DNA of 64,000 nucleotides from Bradyrhizobium sp. LTSP849 (lineage in GTDB: Bacteria > Pseudomonadota > Alphaproteobacteria > Rhizobiales > Xanthobacteraceae): contig NZ_JYMR01000008.1 of assembly GCF_000938255.1 (NCBI RefSeq), positions 186,001 to 250,000 on the forward strand. The letters are read 5' to 3'. Under the pieces are notes generated by a model, which searched no databases, was not told where the DNA came from, and saw only the letters and a list, made by a program, of their open reading frames with translations. The position numbers were made by a program, and so were the translations under genes. This document shows, one piece after another, positions 45,467 to 53,960 of the stretch (position 1 is its first letter; the number at the start of each line of letters is the position of its first letter).

Positions 45467-47071
45467 TCACATCCTGAACAGGCCGAATTTCGTAGGCTCG
45501 ATCGGCGCATTCGACGCCGCCGAGAGGCCAAGCCCGAGCACGAGTCTTGTGTCGGCTGGATCGATCACACCGTCGTCCCAGAGACGCGCGGTCGCGTAAT
45601 ACGGGTGCCCCTGGCTCTCATATTGCGCGCGAATGGGGTTGCGGAATTTGTCTTCCTCTTCTTTCGACCAGCTATCGCCCTTGGCCTCGATATTGTCGCG
45701 GCGGACCTGGCTCAGCACCATCGAGGCCTGCTCGCCGCCCATCACCGAGATGCGCGCGTTCGGCCACATCCAGAGGAAGCGCGGGCTATAGGCACGGCCG
45801 CACATGCCGTAATTGCCGGCGCCGTAGGAGCCGCCGATCACGACGGTGAATTTCGGCACCGAGGCAGTCGCAACCGCCGTGACCAGCTTGGCGCCGTCGC
45901 GCGCGATGCCGCCGGCCTCGTATTTCTTGCCGACCATGAAGCCCGTGATGTTCTGGAGGAACACCAGCGGGATGCCGCGCTGGCAGCACAGCTCGATGAA
46001 ATGCGCGCCCTTCAGCGAACTCTCGCTGAACAGAATGCCGTTGTTGGCGATGATGCCGACCGGATAGCCCCAGACATGGGCGAAGCCGCAGATCAGCGTC
46101 GTGCCGTAAAGCTTCTTGAACTCGTCAAACTCCGAGCCATCGACGACGCGGGCGATGATGTCGCGGACGTCGAACGGCTTGCGGCCATCGACGGGCACCA
46201 CGCCGTAGATCTCTTCTGCTGCAAACAGCGGGTCGCGCGGCGGATGCATGTTCAGGTTCGGCCGCGTCGACGGCTTGAGCGTACCGACGATCCGCCGCGC
46301 GATACCGATCGCATGCGCGTCGTTCTGGGCATAATGATCGGTCACGCCCGACTGCCGCGAATGCACGTCGGCGCCGCCGAGCTCTTCCGCGGTCACCACC
46401 TCGCCGGTCGCGGCCTTCACCAGCGGCGGACCGCCGAGGAAGATGGTGCCTTGATTCCGCACGATGATGCTCTCGTCCGACATCGCCGGCACATAGGCGC
46501 CGCCGGCCGTGCAGGAGCCCATCACGATCGCGATCTGCGGGATGCCCTGTGACGACATCTGTGCCTGGTTGTAGAAGATGCGGCCAAAATGCCGCTCGTC
46601 CGGAAAGATTTCGTCCTGGAGCGGCAGGAAGGCGCCGCCGGAATCGACCATGTAGACGCAGGGAAGATTGTTCTGCCGCGCGATGTCCTGCGCGCGCAGA
46701 TGCTTCTTCACGGTCATCGGATAATAGGTGCCGCCCTTGATGGTGGCATCGTTGGCGACGATCACACATTCGCGGCCCGAGATACGCCCCACGCCGGTGA
46801 CGACGCTCGCCGAATGCACGTCACCGCCATAGAGGCCGTGGGCCGCCAGCGGCGACAGCTCCAGGAACGACGTCCCGGGATCGACCAGGAGATCGACGCG
46901 CTCGCGCGCCAGCATCTTGCCGCGCGACGTGTGGCGGTTGCGCGAGGCTTCGCCTCCGCCGCCGGCGACCTGGCTGAGCTTGTCACGCAAATCGGCGACG
47001 AGCCCGCGCATGGCTTCCGAATTGCGCGCGAAATCTGATGACGATGGATCGATGCTGGAATGGAGCGGCAT
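45467..47071 (-). CDS. mccB: Methylcrotonyl-CoA carboxylase, carboxyltransferase beta subunit
   Basis: Transfers the carboxyl group from biotin to methylcrotonyl-CoA. A 534-residue crotonase-fold carboxyltransferase with [39 protein letters not shown] and the CoA-pocket [17 protein letters not shown], plus [20 protein letters not shown]. Length and motifs match MccB rather than PccB. The ATG at 47071 ([17 protein letters not shown]) is the typical start. It lies 74 bp after ivd. Confidence 0.94.
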   Translation of the reverse strand: MPLHSSIDPSSSDFARNSEAMRGLVADLRDKLSQVAGGGGEASRNRHTSRGKMLARERVDLLVDPGTSFLELSPLAAHGLYGGDVHSASVVTGVGRISGRECVIVANDATIKGGTYYPMTVKKHLRAQDIARQNNLPCVYMVDSGGAFLPLQDEIFPDERHFGRIFYNQAQMSSQGIPQIAIVMGSCTAGGAYVPAMSDESIIVRNQGTIFLGGPPLVKAATGEVVTAEELGGADVHSRQSGVTDHYAQNDAHAIGIARRIVGTLKPSTRPNLNMHPPRDPLFAAEEIYGVVPVDGRKPFDVRDIIARVVDGSEFDEFKKLYGTTLICGFAHVWGYPVGIIANNGILFSESSLKGAHFIELCCQRGIPLVFLQNITGFMVGKKYEAGGIARDGAKLVTAVATASVPKFTVVIGGSYGAGNYGMCGRAYSPRFLWMWPNARISVMGGEQASMVLSQVRRDNIEAKGDSWSKEEEDKFRNPIRAQYESQGHPYYATARLWDDGVIDPADTRLVLGLGLSAASNAPIEPTKFGLFRM

Positions 47072-47145
47072 GGGGTCCCGCGTTTCTGGTGATGTGGTGA
47101 GAGACCGCGAACAGGTTTCGCGGCAATTGCAATTGCGTGGAGGGT

Positions 47146-48318
47146 TTAAGCCGTTTCCGCCATCAGCTCGCGACCGATCAGCATGCGGCGAACCTCCGAG
47201 GTGCCGGCGCCGATCTCGTAGAGCTTTGCGTCGCGCCAGAGACGTCCGACCGGAAACTCGCTGGTGTAGCCGACGCCGCCGAGCGCCTGGATCGCTTCGC
47301 CCGCCATCCACGTCGCCTTCTCGGCGGAATAGAGGATCGCGGCGGCCGCATCCTTGCGCAAGCTGCGCGCGTGGTTGGCGCGGTCGCAGGCCTTGCCCAC
47401 GGCATAGACATAGGCGCGCGTCGCCTGCCAGGTCGAATACATGTCGGCGAGCTTGCCCTGCATCAGCTGGAAATCGCCGATCGGCTGCCCGAACTGCTTG
47501 CGCTCGTGCATGTAGGGCACCACCGCGTCCATGCAGGCGGCCATGATGCCGAGCGGACCGCCGGAGAGGACGGCGCGCTCATAGTCGAGGCCGGACATCA
47601 GCACCTTGACACCCTCGCCGACGCCGGCGAGCACGTTTTCTTCCGGCACTTCGCAGTCGTCGAAGAACAAGGGATAGGTGTTGGAGCCGCGCATGCCGAG
47701 CTTGTCGAGATGCTGGCCGTGGGTGAAACCCTTAAAATCCTTCTCGATGAGGAACGCGGTCATGCCACGCGGGCCGGCCTCCGGATCAGTCTTGGCATAG
47801 ACCACGAGCACGTCGGCATCGCCGCCATTGGTGATCCACATCTTGGAGCCGTTGAGCACGTAGCGGTCGCCGCGCTTGTCGGCACGCAGCTTCATCGAGA
47901 CCACGTCGGAGCCGGCGCCGGGCTCGGACATCGCGAGCGCGCCGACAAATTCGCCGGAGATCAGTTTGGGCAAATAGCGCTGCCGCTGCGCGTCGTTGCC
48001 GTTGCGGCGGATCTGGTTGACGCAGAGGTTGGAATGGGCGCCGTAGGACAGCCCCACCGCGGCCGAGCCGCGCGAAATCTCCTCCATGGCAACGACGTGG
48101 GCGAGATAGCCCATGTTGGAGCCGCCATATTGCTCCGGCGCGGTCATGCCGAGCAGGCCGAGATCGCCAAAACGCTTCCAGAGGTCGGCCGGGAACAGAT
48201 TGGCCTTCTCGACCTCGGCAGCGCGCGGGGCGACCTCCGCCTCGACGAAGGCGCGCACGGTGTCGCGCAGCATGCCGATGTCGTCGCCCAGATCGAAATC
48301 GATGCTCGGGATGTTCAA
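47146..48318 (-). CDS. ivd: Isovaleryl-CoA dehydrogenase
   Basis: FAD-dependent oxidation of isovaleryl-CoA to 3-methylcrotonyl-CoA. A 390-residue acyl-CoA dehydrogenase with [20 protein letters not shown]/substrate loop [17 protein letters not shown], and the helix [17 protein letters not shown], whose glutamate is the catalytic base in isovaleryl-CoA dehydrogenases. [20 protein letters not shown] is the FAD-contact segment near the C-terminus. It is the first gene of the leucine operon; the AraC-type regulator is divergent, 103 bp away. Confidence 0.94.
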   Translation of the reverse strand: MNIPSIDFDLGDDIGMLRDTVRAFVEAEVAPRAAEVEKANLFPADLWKRFGDLGLLGMTAPEQYGGSNMGYLAHVVAMEEISRGSAAVGLSYGAHSNLCVNQIRRNGNDAQRQRYLPKLISGEFVGALAMSEPGAGSDVVSMKLRADKRGDRYVLNGSKMWITNGGDADVLVVYAKTDPEAGPRGMTAFLIEKDFKGFTHGQHLDKLGMRGSNTYPLFFDDCEVPEENVLAGVGEGVKVLMSGLDYERAVLSGGPLGIMAACMDAVVPYMHERKQFGQPIGDFQLMQGKLADMYSTWQATRAYVYAVGKACDRANHARSLRKDAAAAILYSAEKATWMAGEAIQALGGVGYTSEFPVGRLWRDAKLYEIGAGTSEVRRMLIGRELMAETA

Positions 48319-48397
48319 GGCGATTCCTCCGAATTCTTATTCTCGCCCGAACCTACCTTCGCCCGGGCGCCGTGGCGGTCGAAAAGGTTGCATTTTC

Positions 48398-48411
48398 CGC
48401 CAAGTTTGGCG
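48398..48411. promoter_or_regulatory. Palindrome in the ivd / araC-type divergent promoter
   Basis: CGCCAA-GT-TTGGCG, a 6 bp perfect inverted repeat, is the only obvious dyad in the 103 bp between the divergent genes. It ends ten bases before the regulator ATG. It could be an operator for the AraC-type protein or for another regulator of the leucine genes. Function inferred from position only. Confidence 0.35.
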
Positions 48412-48421
48412 AGGATTTTCC

Positions 48422-49459
48422 ATGCCCTTTCGAGCCGCGACCGCGACACCCCGCCGCGCCATGACCCCCGCCGCCTTCGTGCGCGGTGTGGTCGCCGCCT
48501 ACGCCCGCTACGGGCAGGATCCGGCCGAGGCGCTGGCCAAGGGACAGGTGCTCCCAGACCTCGTCAAATCGATGGAGGGGCGCGTGACGGCCGCCCAGTT
48601 CGAAGCGCTGGCCGGCCATGCCATGCGCGAGCTCGACGACGAGGCGCTCGGCTGGTTCTCGCGCCGGCTGCCTTTCGGCACCTATGGCATGTTGTGCCGC
48701 GCCTCGATCACCGCGCCCAATCTGGAGGTCGCGCTGAAGCGCTGGTGCCGGCATCACCGCCTGCTCACCGAGGACGTGCTGTTCGAGCTTTCGGCCAGCG
48801 AGGACACCGCGACCGTTTCCATTCGCGAGCAGCGCGACCTCGGCGCCCTCCGTGAGTTCTGCTTGGTCACCCTGCTCCGCTACGTGCTCGGCTTTTCCTG
48901 CTGGGCGGTCGATTCAGCCATCGCCCTCCGCGCCGCAGAATTCCCCTATCCCGAACCCGAACACGTGTCGGTCTACCCGACCATCTTCTGCAAAACCGTC
49001 CGCTTCCGCGCGGACCATGCCAGCATCACGTTCGACAAGCATTATCTCTCGCTGCCACTCACCCGCAGCCCCGCCGATCTCGACACCATGCTCAAGGGCG
49101 CGTTGCGCCTCACCGTGCTGCCCTATCGGCCCTATCGCCGCGACCGACTCCTGGTCGAGCGAGTCCGTCGCGTGCTGCGCGAAGCGCGCGGACGCATTCT
49201 CGGCGCGGAGGATATCGCAAGCGAGCTCGCGCTCTCCACCCGCACCATGCACCGCCGCCTGCGCGAGGAAGCAACCTCGCTACGCAATCTCAAGGAAGAA
49301 GCAAAACTCGAGCTCGCCAAGCAGGCACTGATGCGCGGCCGCACCCCGATCAAGCGGATCGCCGAGATCGCGGGCTTCCGCAACGAAAAGAGCTTTTCCC
49401 GGGCTTTTCGCAGCTGGACCGGCGCCTCGCCGCGCGAATTTCGCAGCAGGTATCGCTGA
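48422..49459 (+). CDS. AraC-family regulator with arabinose-binding-like N-terminal domain
   Basis: A 345-residue transcription factor. The N-terminal 200 residues are of the Arabinose_bd type (GRVTAAQFEALAGHAMRELD, LPFGTYGMLCRASITAPNLE). A C-terminal double helix-turn-helix covers about residues 255-340 (AEDIASELALSTRTMHRRLR and PIKRIAEIAGFRNEKSFSRA). The ATG at 48422 has GAGG seven bases upstream. Divergent to ivd, it most likely controls the leucine-degradation operon in response to an acyl-CoA or related metabolite; this is inferred from location. Confidence 0.9.
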   Translation: MPFRAATATPRRAMTPAAFVRGVVAAYARYGQDPAEALAKGQVLPDLVKSMEGRVTAAQFEALAGHAMRELDDEALGWFSRRLPFGTYGMLCRASITAPNLEVALKRWCRHHRLLTEDVLFELSASEDTATVSIREQRDLGALREFCLVTLLRYVLGFSCWAVDSAIALRAAEFPYPEPEHVSVYPTIFCKTVRFRADHASITFDKHYLSLPLTRSPADLDTMLKGALRLTVLPYRPYRRDRLLVERVRRVLREARGRILGAEDIASELALSTRTMHRRLREEATSLRNLKEEAKLELAKQALMRGRTPIKRIAEIAGFRNEKSFSRAFRSWTGASPREFRSRYR

Positions 49460-49534
49460 GCCCTACAAACGCTTACGGCCTCCGCGATCAAACGCGGAGG
49501 CCGCAATGCTTCAAAACCAATCTCGACGCTGAAC

Positions 49535-49831
49535 TTAGTTCGAGTTGGTCTGCGCCCCCGAACGAAGCTTGGGCTGCTTCGTCTGCTTCGGCTGGAACGC
49601 GAGCGCGTCGTTGGTGGTCTTCGCGCCGCCGGCCTGCGAGCAAGAGCCGCCCATACCGGCAGACGCCGCCCGACAGGCTTCCATGGTCGGATAGCCGCAA
49701 CCGTGAGCGGCCTGGGCGCCGTTGGTGATGCAGAAATCGTCAGCCTTCGCGGCCGGCGCACTCAACACAAGAAACGCGGATGCAAACAGCGTCGCAGCGG
49801 AGGCGACAAACGTCTTCGAAATCGGGGTCAT
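49535..49831 (-). CDS. DUF3551 secreted small protein
   Basis: A 98-residue exported protein. A signal peptide (FVASAATLFASAFLVLSAPA) is followed by the DUF3551 pattern with spaced cysteines: DDFCITNGAQAAHGCGYPTM, then EACRAASAGMGGSCSQ. The four cysteines suggest two disulfides. The C-terminal 30 residues are polar and Gln/Lys/Asn-rich. DUF3551 is greatly expanded in bradyrhizobia and its function is unknown. Confidence 0.85.
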   Translation of the reverse strand: MTPISKTFVASAATLFASAFLVLSAPAAKADDFCITNGAQAAHGCGYPTMEACRAASAGMGGSCSQAGGAKTTNDALAFQPKQTKQPKLRSGAQTNSN

Positions 49832-49967
49832 ATGTCTTTTCCTGCTTCAGGGTCCCACAAAAGAGGCCTCGGCATGCGACGCAAGCTGAGGGTTCACACC
49901 TCGGATGTAGGCTGCGCACCGGAACCGACAATCACGGTTCAGCGCATTGCAGTACTGCCTAAATCAC

Positions 49968-50005
49968 ATGTCACAGTTAGGTTAGTTACTAAGCTTTTGT
50001 GACAT
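49968..50005. promoter_or_regulatory. Inverted repeat ATGTCACA / TGTGACAT
   Basis: Perfect 8 bp arms separated by 22 bases, lying between the DUF3551 gene start and the convergent end of the Lrp gene, in AT-richer DNA. It is too widely spaced for a simple dimer operator but could bind two dimers or form an RNA stem. Function unknown. Confidence 0.35.
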
Positions 50006-50079
50006 TATCCGAATCGGATTGGCCATGCGCGCGACCTCCACCACTTCGGATTTTTGTGAAAAGAGCTGCGTCAGCAGCC

Positions 50080-50571
50080 CTACCCCGCCGATGCCGTCGC
50101 GATCTCCTGGACCGGCAGCGGCACATCCTTGGCCACGCCCAGCACCGGGAAACTGCGGACGTTCTTCACGTTCGGCATCGCCGCGAAGTGCAGCAGCTGC
50201 TGGCGCATGCTCTCGACGCTCGGTGCCACGCATTTGAGGAGATAGTCGGTATCGCCCGAAATCCGCCAGCACTGCTGGATGCGCGGGATCGCGGCGATCG
50301 AGCTTTCGAACGCCTCGAGCACCGGCTGGGCCTGGCTGCCGAGCTGGATCGAGACGAACGACACCACCTCATAGCCGAGCAGCCGCTCGTCGATGACGGC
50401 GCGCACCGCCCGGATCACGCCGCGGCTGAACAGCGATTTCAGCCGCCGCAGGCAGTTGGGCGCGGAGACGCCGACGCGCAGCGCCAGCTCGTTGTTGCGG
50501 ACGCGCCCGTCCTGCTGGAGCTCGGACAATATCCGCAAGTCGACGCCGTCGAGCTGATGACGCCCAGCCAT
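50080..50571 (-). CDS. Lrp/AsnC-family transcriptional regulator
   Basis: A 163-residue regulator. The N-terminal helix-turn-helix (LDGVDLRILSELQQDGRVRN, then LALRVGVSAPNCLRRLKSLF) is followed by the AsnC ligand/oligomerisation domain (FVSIQLGSQAQPVLEAFESS, RISGDTDYLLKCVAP). Members sense amino acids and act as octamers. A CATGA-TCCCG-TCATG dyad just upstream may be its autoregulatory site. Targets are unknown; no amino-acid gene lies next to it. Confidence 0.9.
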   Translation of the reverse strand: MAGRHQLDGVDLRILSELQQDGRVRNNELALRVGVSAPNCLRRLKSLFSRGVIRAVRAVIDERLLGYEVVSFVSIQLGSQAQPVLEAFESSIAAIPRIQQCWRISGDTDYLLKCVAPSVESMRQQLLHFAAMPNVKNVRSFPVLGVAKDVPLPVQEIATASAG

Positions 50572-50584
50572 ACCCCCACCTCGT

Positions 50585-50599
50585 CATGATCCCGTCATG
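50585..50599. promoter_or_regulatory. Candidate operator upstream of the Lrp-type gene
   Basis: CATGA-TCCCG-TCATG, 5 bp inverted arms with a 5-base centre, lies 14-28 bases before the regulator start codon. The 15-base size fits the Lrp/AsnC site class, but the arms are short and this could be chance. Confidence 0.3.
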
Positions 50600-50661
50600 C
50601 CTCAGATGAGCGAAGCACGCGGCGGAATCGCTGCCAAGAGCTCTCAGGCGCCGGGATGGGC

Positions 50662-50967
50662 TCAGTGCGTCCAGGGCTCGCCGCGCCGGAACGAGAAATT
50701 GTCGGCATAGGCGACCTGCCGGTGCAGCGACTCCTTCGGCTCGATCACCTGGTAGGCGATGCCCTTGCGCTCGCAATAGGCGACCGCCTCGTCCTTGGTG
50801 TGGAAGTGCAGCGTGATCTGCTGCTTCATGTCACCGGACGAGGTCCACCCCATCAGCGGCTCGACCGCGCGCGGCTGCTCCGGCTCGTAGTCGAGCTGCC
50901 ATTCCTTGGTCTTGGACCGGCCCGATTGCATCGCGTTCTTGGCGGGCTTGAAAATGCGTGCGGTCAT
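50662..50967 (-). CDS. NDUFS4-like ETC complex I accessory subunit
   Basis: A 101-residue protein of the ETC complex I conserved region (NDUFS4, 18 kDa) family. It opens with TARIFKPAKNAMQSGRSKTK and contains EWQLDYEPEQPRAVEPLMGW, TSSGDMKQQITLHFHTKDEA and YQVIEPKESLHRQVAYADNF, all typical of the alphaproteobacterial and mitochondrial family. It is an accessory subunit at the NADH-oxidising arm of respiratory complex I. In this class of bacteria it is normally encoded apart from the nuo operon, as here. It has no nuo neighbours in the window. Confidence 0.9.
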   Translation of the reverse strand: MTARIFKPAKNAMQSGRSKTKEWQLDYEPEQPRAVEPLMGWTSSGDMKQQITLHFHTKDEAVAYCERKGIAYQVIEPKESLHRQVAYADNFSFRRGEPWTH

Positions 50968-51231
50968 TGGCTGTCCGGCCTCTTCGTCTTTTCGTTCGAT
51001 TTTGATGCGTCACGGTAGCAGTTGGTGGAAACCGTGGGCATAGTATAGAGACGCCTTTCGGGACCAAATCGGTGATTCCGGCCCCCCGGTCATCTCACCG
51101 ACGGGTATAGTCATTATGCTGCACCGTGACAATTGCGTACCCGCCACGCTCCCGGCGGGAAGCCCGGGGCAGCCACGGCCGTCCCGCCGGCGCCTGCGTT
51201 TTCCAGTGTCCCCTTCGAAAGCTCCCGTCGC

Positions 51232-52407
51232 ATGGCCTTCCTGAACATCAGCGCAACCCTTCCCGAAAAAGGCCGCGACCTCAGGCTCGACCTGTTTCGC
51301 GGCGTCGCGAACTGGGCGATCTTCCTCGACCATATCCCCGACAACATCGTGAACTGGATCACGACGCGCAATTACGGCTTTTCCGATGCCGCCGACCTGT
51401 TCGTCTTCATCTCCGGCTACACCGCCTCCTTCGTCTATGCGCGGATGATGCTGGAGCGCGGCTTCCTGGTCGGCGCCACCCGGCTCACCAAGCGGGTCTG
51501 GCAGCTCTACGTCGCCCACATCATCCTGTTCGTGATCTACATCGCCTCGATCAGCTATCTGGCGCTGCGCTTCGGCGACTCCGAGATGATCAACGAGTTC
51601 AACGTCGCCGGCCTCGTCGACAACGCCACCGAGACGCTGCGGCAGGGCCTGTTCCTGCGCTTCAAGCCGCTCAATCTCGACGTGCTGCCGCTCTACATCG
51701 TGCTGATGGGCCTGTTTCCGCCGGTGTTGTGGTTCATGCTGCGCAAGCCAGACCTGACGATGGCGGTGTCCATCGTGCTGTGGCTTTCCGCGCGGCACTT
51801 CGGCTGGAATCTGACCGCCTATCCGGCCGGCCAGTGGTACTTCAACCCGTATGCTTGGCAGGTGCTGTTCGTGTTCGGCGCCTGGTGCGCAATGGGCGGG
51901 GCGCGGCGCTCGGGGACAGTGATCAACTCACCGATCACGCTGTGGCTCTGTCTCGGTTATCTCGCGTTCGCGCTGGTGATGACCATGGCCGGCCGCTTCC
52001 CGACCCTCGCCGGCATGTTCCCGGAATGGCTGTTCTCGTACTTCAACCCGAACGACAAGACCAACCTCGCGCCCTATCGCTTCATCCATTTCGTCGTGAT
52101 CGTGATCATGGTGATCCGCTTCGTGCCGAAGGACTGGCCGGGCCTGGAGTGGAAGATCTTCGATCCCGTGATCGTCTGCGGCCAGCAATCGCTCGCGGTG
52201 TTCTGCGTCGGCGTGTTCCTGTCCTTCGTCGGACATTTCGAGCTGTCGATGAGTTCGGGCTCGGTGTTCGCGCAGCTGTTCGTCTCAATCGCCGGCATCG
52301 CGATCATGACGACGGTGGCCTATTACATTTCCTGGTCGAAGCGGCAGGACAAGCCGCTGAAGCCGCCGCCGGCCAAGCCAGCGGCAACGGCGGCCAAGGC
52401 TGCTTGA
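51232..52407 (+). CDS. opgC: OpgC-family membrane acyltransferase
   Basis: A 391-residue polytopic membrane protein of the OpgC family, which adds succinyl or similar groups to osmoregulated periplasmic glucans. Family text: LRLDLFRGVANWAIFLDHIP near residues 17-36, then DLFVFISGYTASFVYARMML, then a series of about ten helices, and a Pro/Ala/Lys-rich cytoplasmic tail. The ATG at 51232 gives MAFLNISATLPEKGRDLRLD; the frame continues upstream, but that part is not hydrophobic or conserved. Bradyrhizobial cyclic glucans carry phosphocholine, so the exact substituent is uncertain. Confidence 0.88.
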   Translation: MAFLNISATLPEKGRDLRLDLFRGVANWAIFLDHIPDNIVNWITTRNYGFSDAADLFVFISGYTASFVYARMMLERGFLVGATRLTKRVWQLYVAHIILFVIYIASISYLALRFGDSEMINEFNVAGLVDNATETLRQGLFLRFKPLNLDVLPLYIVLMGLFPPVLWFMLRKPDLTMAVSIVLWLSARHFGWNLTAYPAGQWYFNPYAWQVLFVFGAWCAMGGARRSGTVINSPITLWLCLGYLAFALVMTMAGRFPTLAGMFPEWLFSYFNPNDKTNLAPYRFIHFVVIVIMVIRFVPKDWPGLEWKIFDPVIVCGQQSLAVFCVGVFLSFVGHFELSMSSGSVFAQLFVSIAGIAIMTTVAYYISWSKRQDKPLKPPPAKPAATAAKAA

Positions 52408-52439
52408 AGGTTGCCTGAGCCCGTGGAAGCGGCGCTAGC

Positions 52440-52634
52440 TCAGGCCGCCGCTTCGCCGTCGTACTCGGTGAACTTCTTGTAGATCCAGTCGCGGCCGTCA
52501 TGGCGGCGCCAGACCTTGCCATAGACCAGCTGCCCATTGATCGAGCGGCGCGGCACGATCACGGTCCAGAGGTGCCAGATCTCGGTCCAGTTCGACCGCG
52601 GACGGAGAGTTCTAGAGGTGAGATCGAAAGCCAT
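52440..52634 (-). CDS. Small hypothetical protein (64 aa)
   Basis: A 64-residue soluble protein, aromatic-rich (NWTEIWHLWTVIVPRRSING, then VYGKVWRRHDGRDWIYKKFT). The start is set at the ATG at 52634 (MAFDLTSRTL); the frame is open 23 codons further upstream. It resembles short conserved hypotheticals of bradyrhizobia. Function unknown. Its stop lies 33 bp from the convergent opgC stop. Confidence 0.65.
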   Translation of the reverse strand: MAFDLTSRTLRPRSNWTEIWHLWTVIVPRRSINGQLVYGKVWRRHDGRDWIYKKFTEYDGEAAA

Positions 52635-52930
52635 GACGGACAACTCGCGCGAAACGAAACGCTGCGACGAATGTGACGTCGTGTGAGCTGGCTGATGGCC
52701 CATCGTCGCAAGCCGGGACTGGTTTGATAACAGTCACCAAGGCGGCCGCAACGACGTCTCGCGCTTAACCTAACCGATCAACCTTACTCGACGTGGTGTC
52801 TTGCCGGTTGAAACGCTTGCCTATCTTTCCTAAGATGTGTGCGCGATTTGAGAATGAGGGCGCCATTTACGAGGCGCGCGTAGCGATTTCGAACTCAGAC
52901 TGAATTTTTGAACTGTGCAGGTTGATGATC
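52635..52930. other. Intergenic region, nothing recognised
   Basis: A 296 bp AT-richer stretch between a minus-strand small gene and a plus-strand small gene. It should include both promoters. No repeat, RNA gene or clear operator was seen. Confidence 0.4.
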
Positions 52931-53089
52931 ATGAATTTGCAAAATGTATATTTGCGACTGGCGATGGTTTCGCCGCCCCTGACGCCAATTGCGAAGCCGC
53001 TCGCCGATAGATTGCCGAAAGGCGCCAACGACAATTATCCGGCTTGGCCGCTGATCCCGTTCCCGGCAGGCTGGTACGCCTCGAACTGA
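52931..53089 (+). CDS. Small hypothetical protein (52-54 aa)
   Basis: A short frame ending in NDNYPAWPLIPFPAGWYASN, a composition unlike random GC-rich sequence. The ATG at 52931 has AGG nine bases upstream; an ATG two codons earlier (52925) gives 54 residues. Proline and tryptophan spacing in the C-terminal part suggests a small structured or peptide-like product. No family is recognised. It is followed directly by the repeated coding element at 53097. Confidence 0.45.
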   Translation: MNLQNVYLRLAMVSPPLTPIAKPLADRLPKGANDNYPAWPLIPFPAGWYASN

Positions 53090-53096
53090 AGAGCCC

Positions 53097-53190
53097 CTTC
53101 AAAAAGCGCAACGCCGCGCAAGCGGAGTATCATCGCTTGGCGGCGTCCGTTTAGTCATTGGGCGCTGAAATCCCCAACATCCATATGTCT
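53097..53190 (+). repeat. Repeated small coding element, decayed copy
   Basis: About 95 bp closely similar to the minus-strand sequence at 60680-60772. Both start CAAAAAGC, share a run of matches through GGCGGCG, and contain an identical TGGGCGCTGAAATCCCCA. In this copy the reading frame corresponding to the other copy (KKRNAAQAEYHRLAASV) hits a TAG and then needs a frame change to reach the shared WALKSP, so it looks like a pseudogenised or non-coding copy. Confidence 0.55.
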
Positions 53191-53353
53191 GCGGCGACGC
53201 CCAAAGGTTCGATGAAGCTTTGGTAATTCTGCGCCGGTTAACCTGTTTTAATTCCAGCAAAAATCGCGCAGAAGTCGCGTCTCGCGAAGAACAAACGCTG
53301 AGGGTTCGGCGTCGCGTTTGACTGCGCCCCTGGTGTCAGCGATTGATCGCCGT
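53191..53353. other. Intergenic region before the Ser-rich gene
   Basis: AT-richer non-coding DNA between the repeated element and the convergent 3' end of the Ser-rich protein gene. Nothing recognised. Confidence 0.35.
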
Positions 53354-53767
53354 TCAGACCCCGCTGCTCGGGGCCGACGCGCTGTTGGCGCTGGAGCTGA
53401 GAGCGCCTTGCGAATTGTAGGTCTGTCCGGGCTGACCGCCCTGACTGGCTTGCGAGCTGGCGGGGGACGTCTCCACCTCGGTCGTACCGTCGGAATAGGT
53501 GATCGTCGTCGTTGTCATTCCGTTGACGGTGGTCGAGACCTCGCTGACGACCGTCTTGGACGAGCCGCCGCTGCCGCCGGAGCCGGAGCTTCCGCCGGCC
53601 GATTGCGAGGATGAGGTCGACGACGTTGACGAGGTCGCTGATGTCGACGACGTCGCAGACGTCGATGATGTTGCCGCAGTCGACGAAGCGGCCGAGGACG
53701 AATTTGCTGATGTTGACGGCGTTGCCGTCACCGCCGCGGAAGATGAAGCAATCGCACTGATCGACAT
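53354..53767 (-). CDS. Ser/Thr-rich low-complexity protein
   Basis: A 137-residue protein. The first 60 residues are Ser/Ala/Thr repeats (TSSTSATSSTSATSSTSS), then a Gly/Ser linker, a short ordered part with VNGMTTTTITYSDGTTEVET, and a Ser/Gln/Ala tail. There is no clear signal peptide. The central TTTTITYSDGTTE looks like a beta-hairpin. Similar Ser-rich proteins with a TYSDG core occur in bradyrhizobia. Function unknown; it may be exported by a non-Sec route. Confidence 0.7.
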   Translation of the reverse strand: MSISAIASSSAAVTATPSTSANSSSAASSTAATSSTSATSSTSATSSTSSTSSSQSAGGSSGSGGSGGSSKTVVSEVSTTVNGMTTTTITYSDGTTEVETSPASSQASQGGQPGQTYNSQGALSSSANSASAPSSGV

Positions 53768-53960
53768 GAGAACCTCGCCTGAAGGAAGCTTCGCCTGAAG
53801 GAGATTTGGCTCGGCGCCATCTCAGCGCCTGCTCTTCCCCTTCAACGCGAACCGCGCCGAAATCAGGCGTCGCGAGCGCGACGAAAAATCAGCACGAGCA
53901 ATCAGGAGCGGGTTGGTCGGGGCGGCTCGGACCGCCGCCCCGGCTTGCCCAGTACTTCAC

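Noticed and set aside
47137..48855. Long plus-strand frame across ivd and the AraC-type gene
   Set aside because: It is the antisense shadow of ivd and an off-frame reading of the regulator. No protein motifs, while both real genes are well supported.
52929..53111. 60-codon minus-strand frame
   Set aside because: It is antisense to a better plus-strand candidate and its composition is arginine/serine-rich, typical of a shadow frame.
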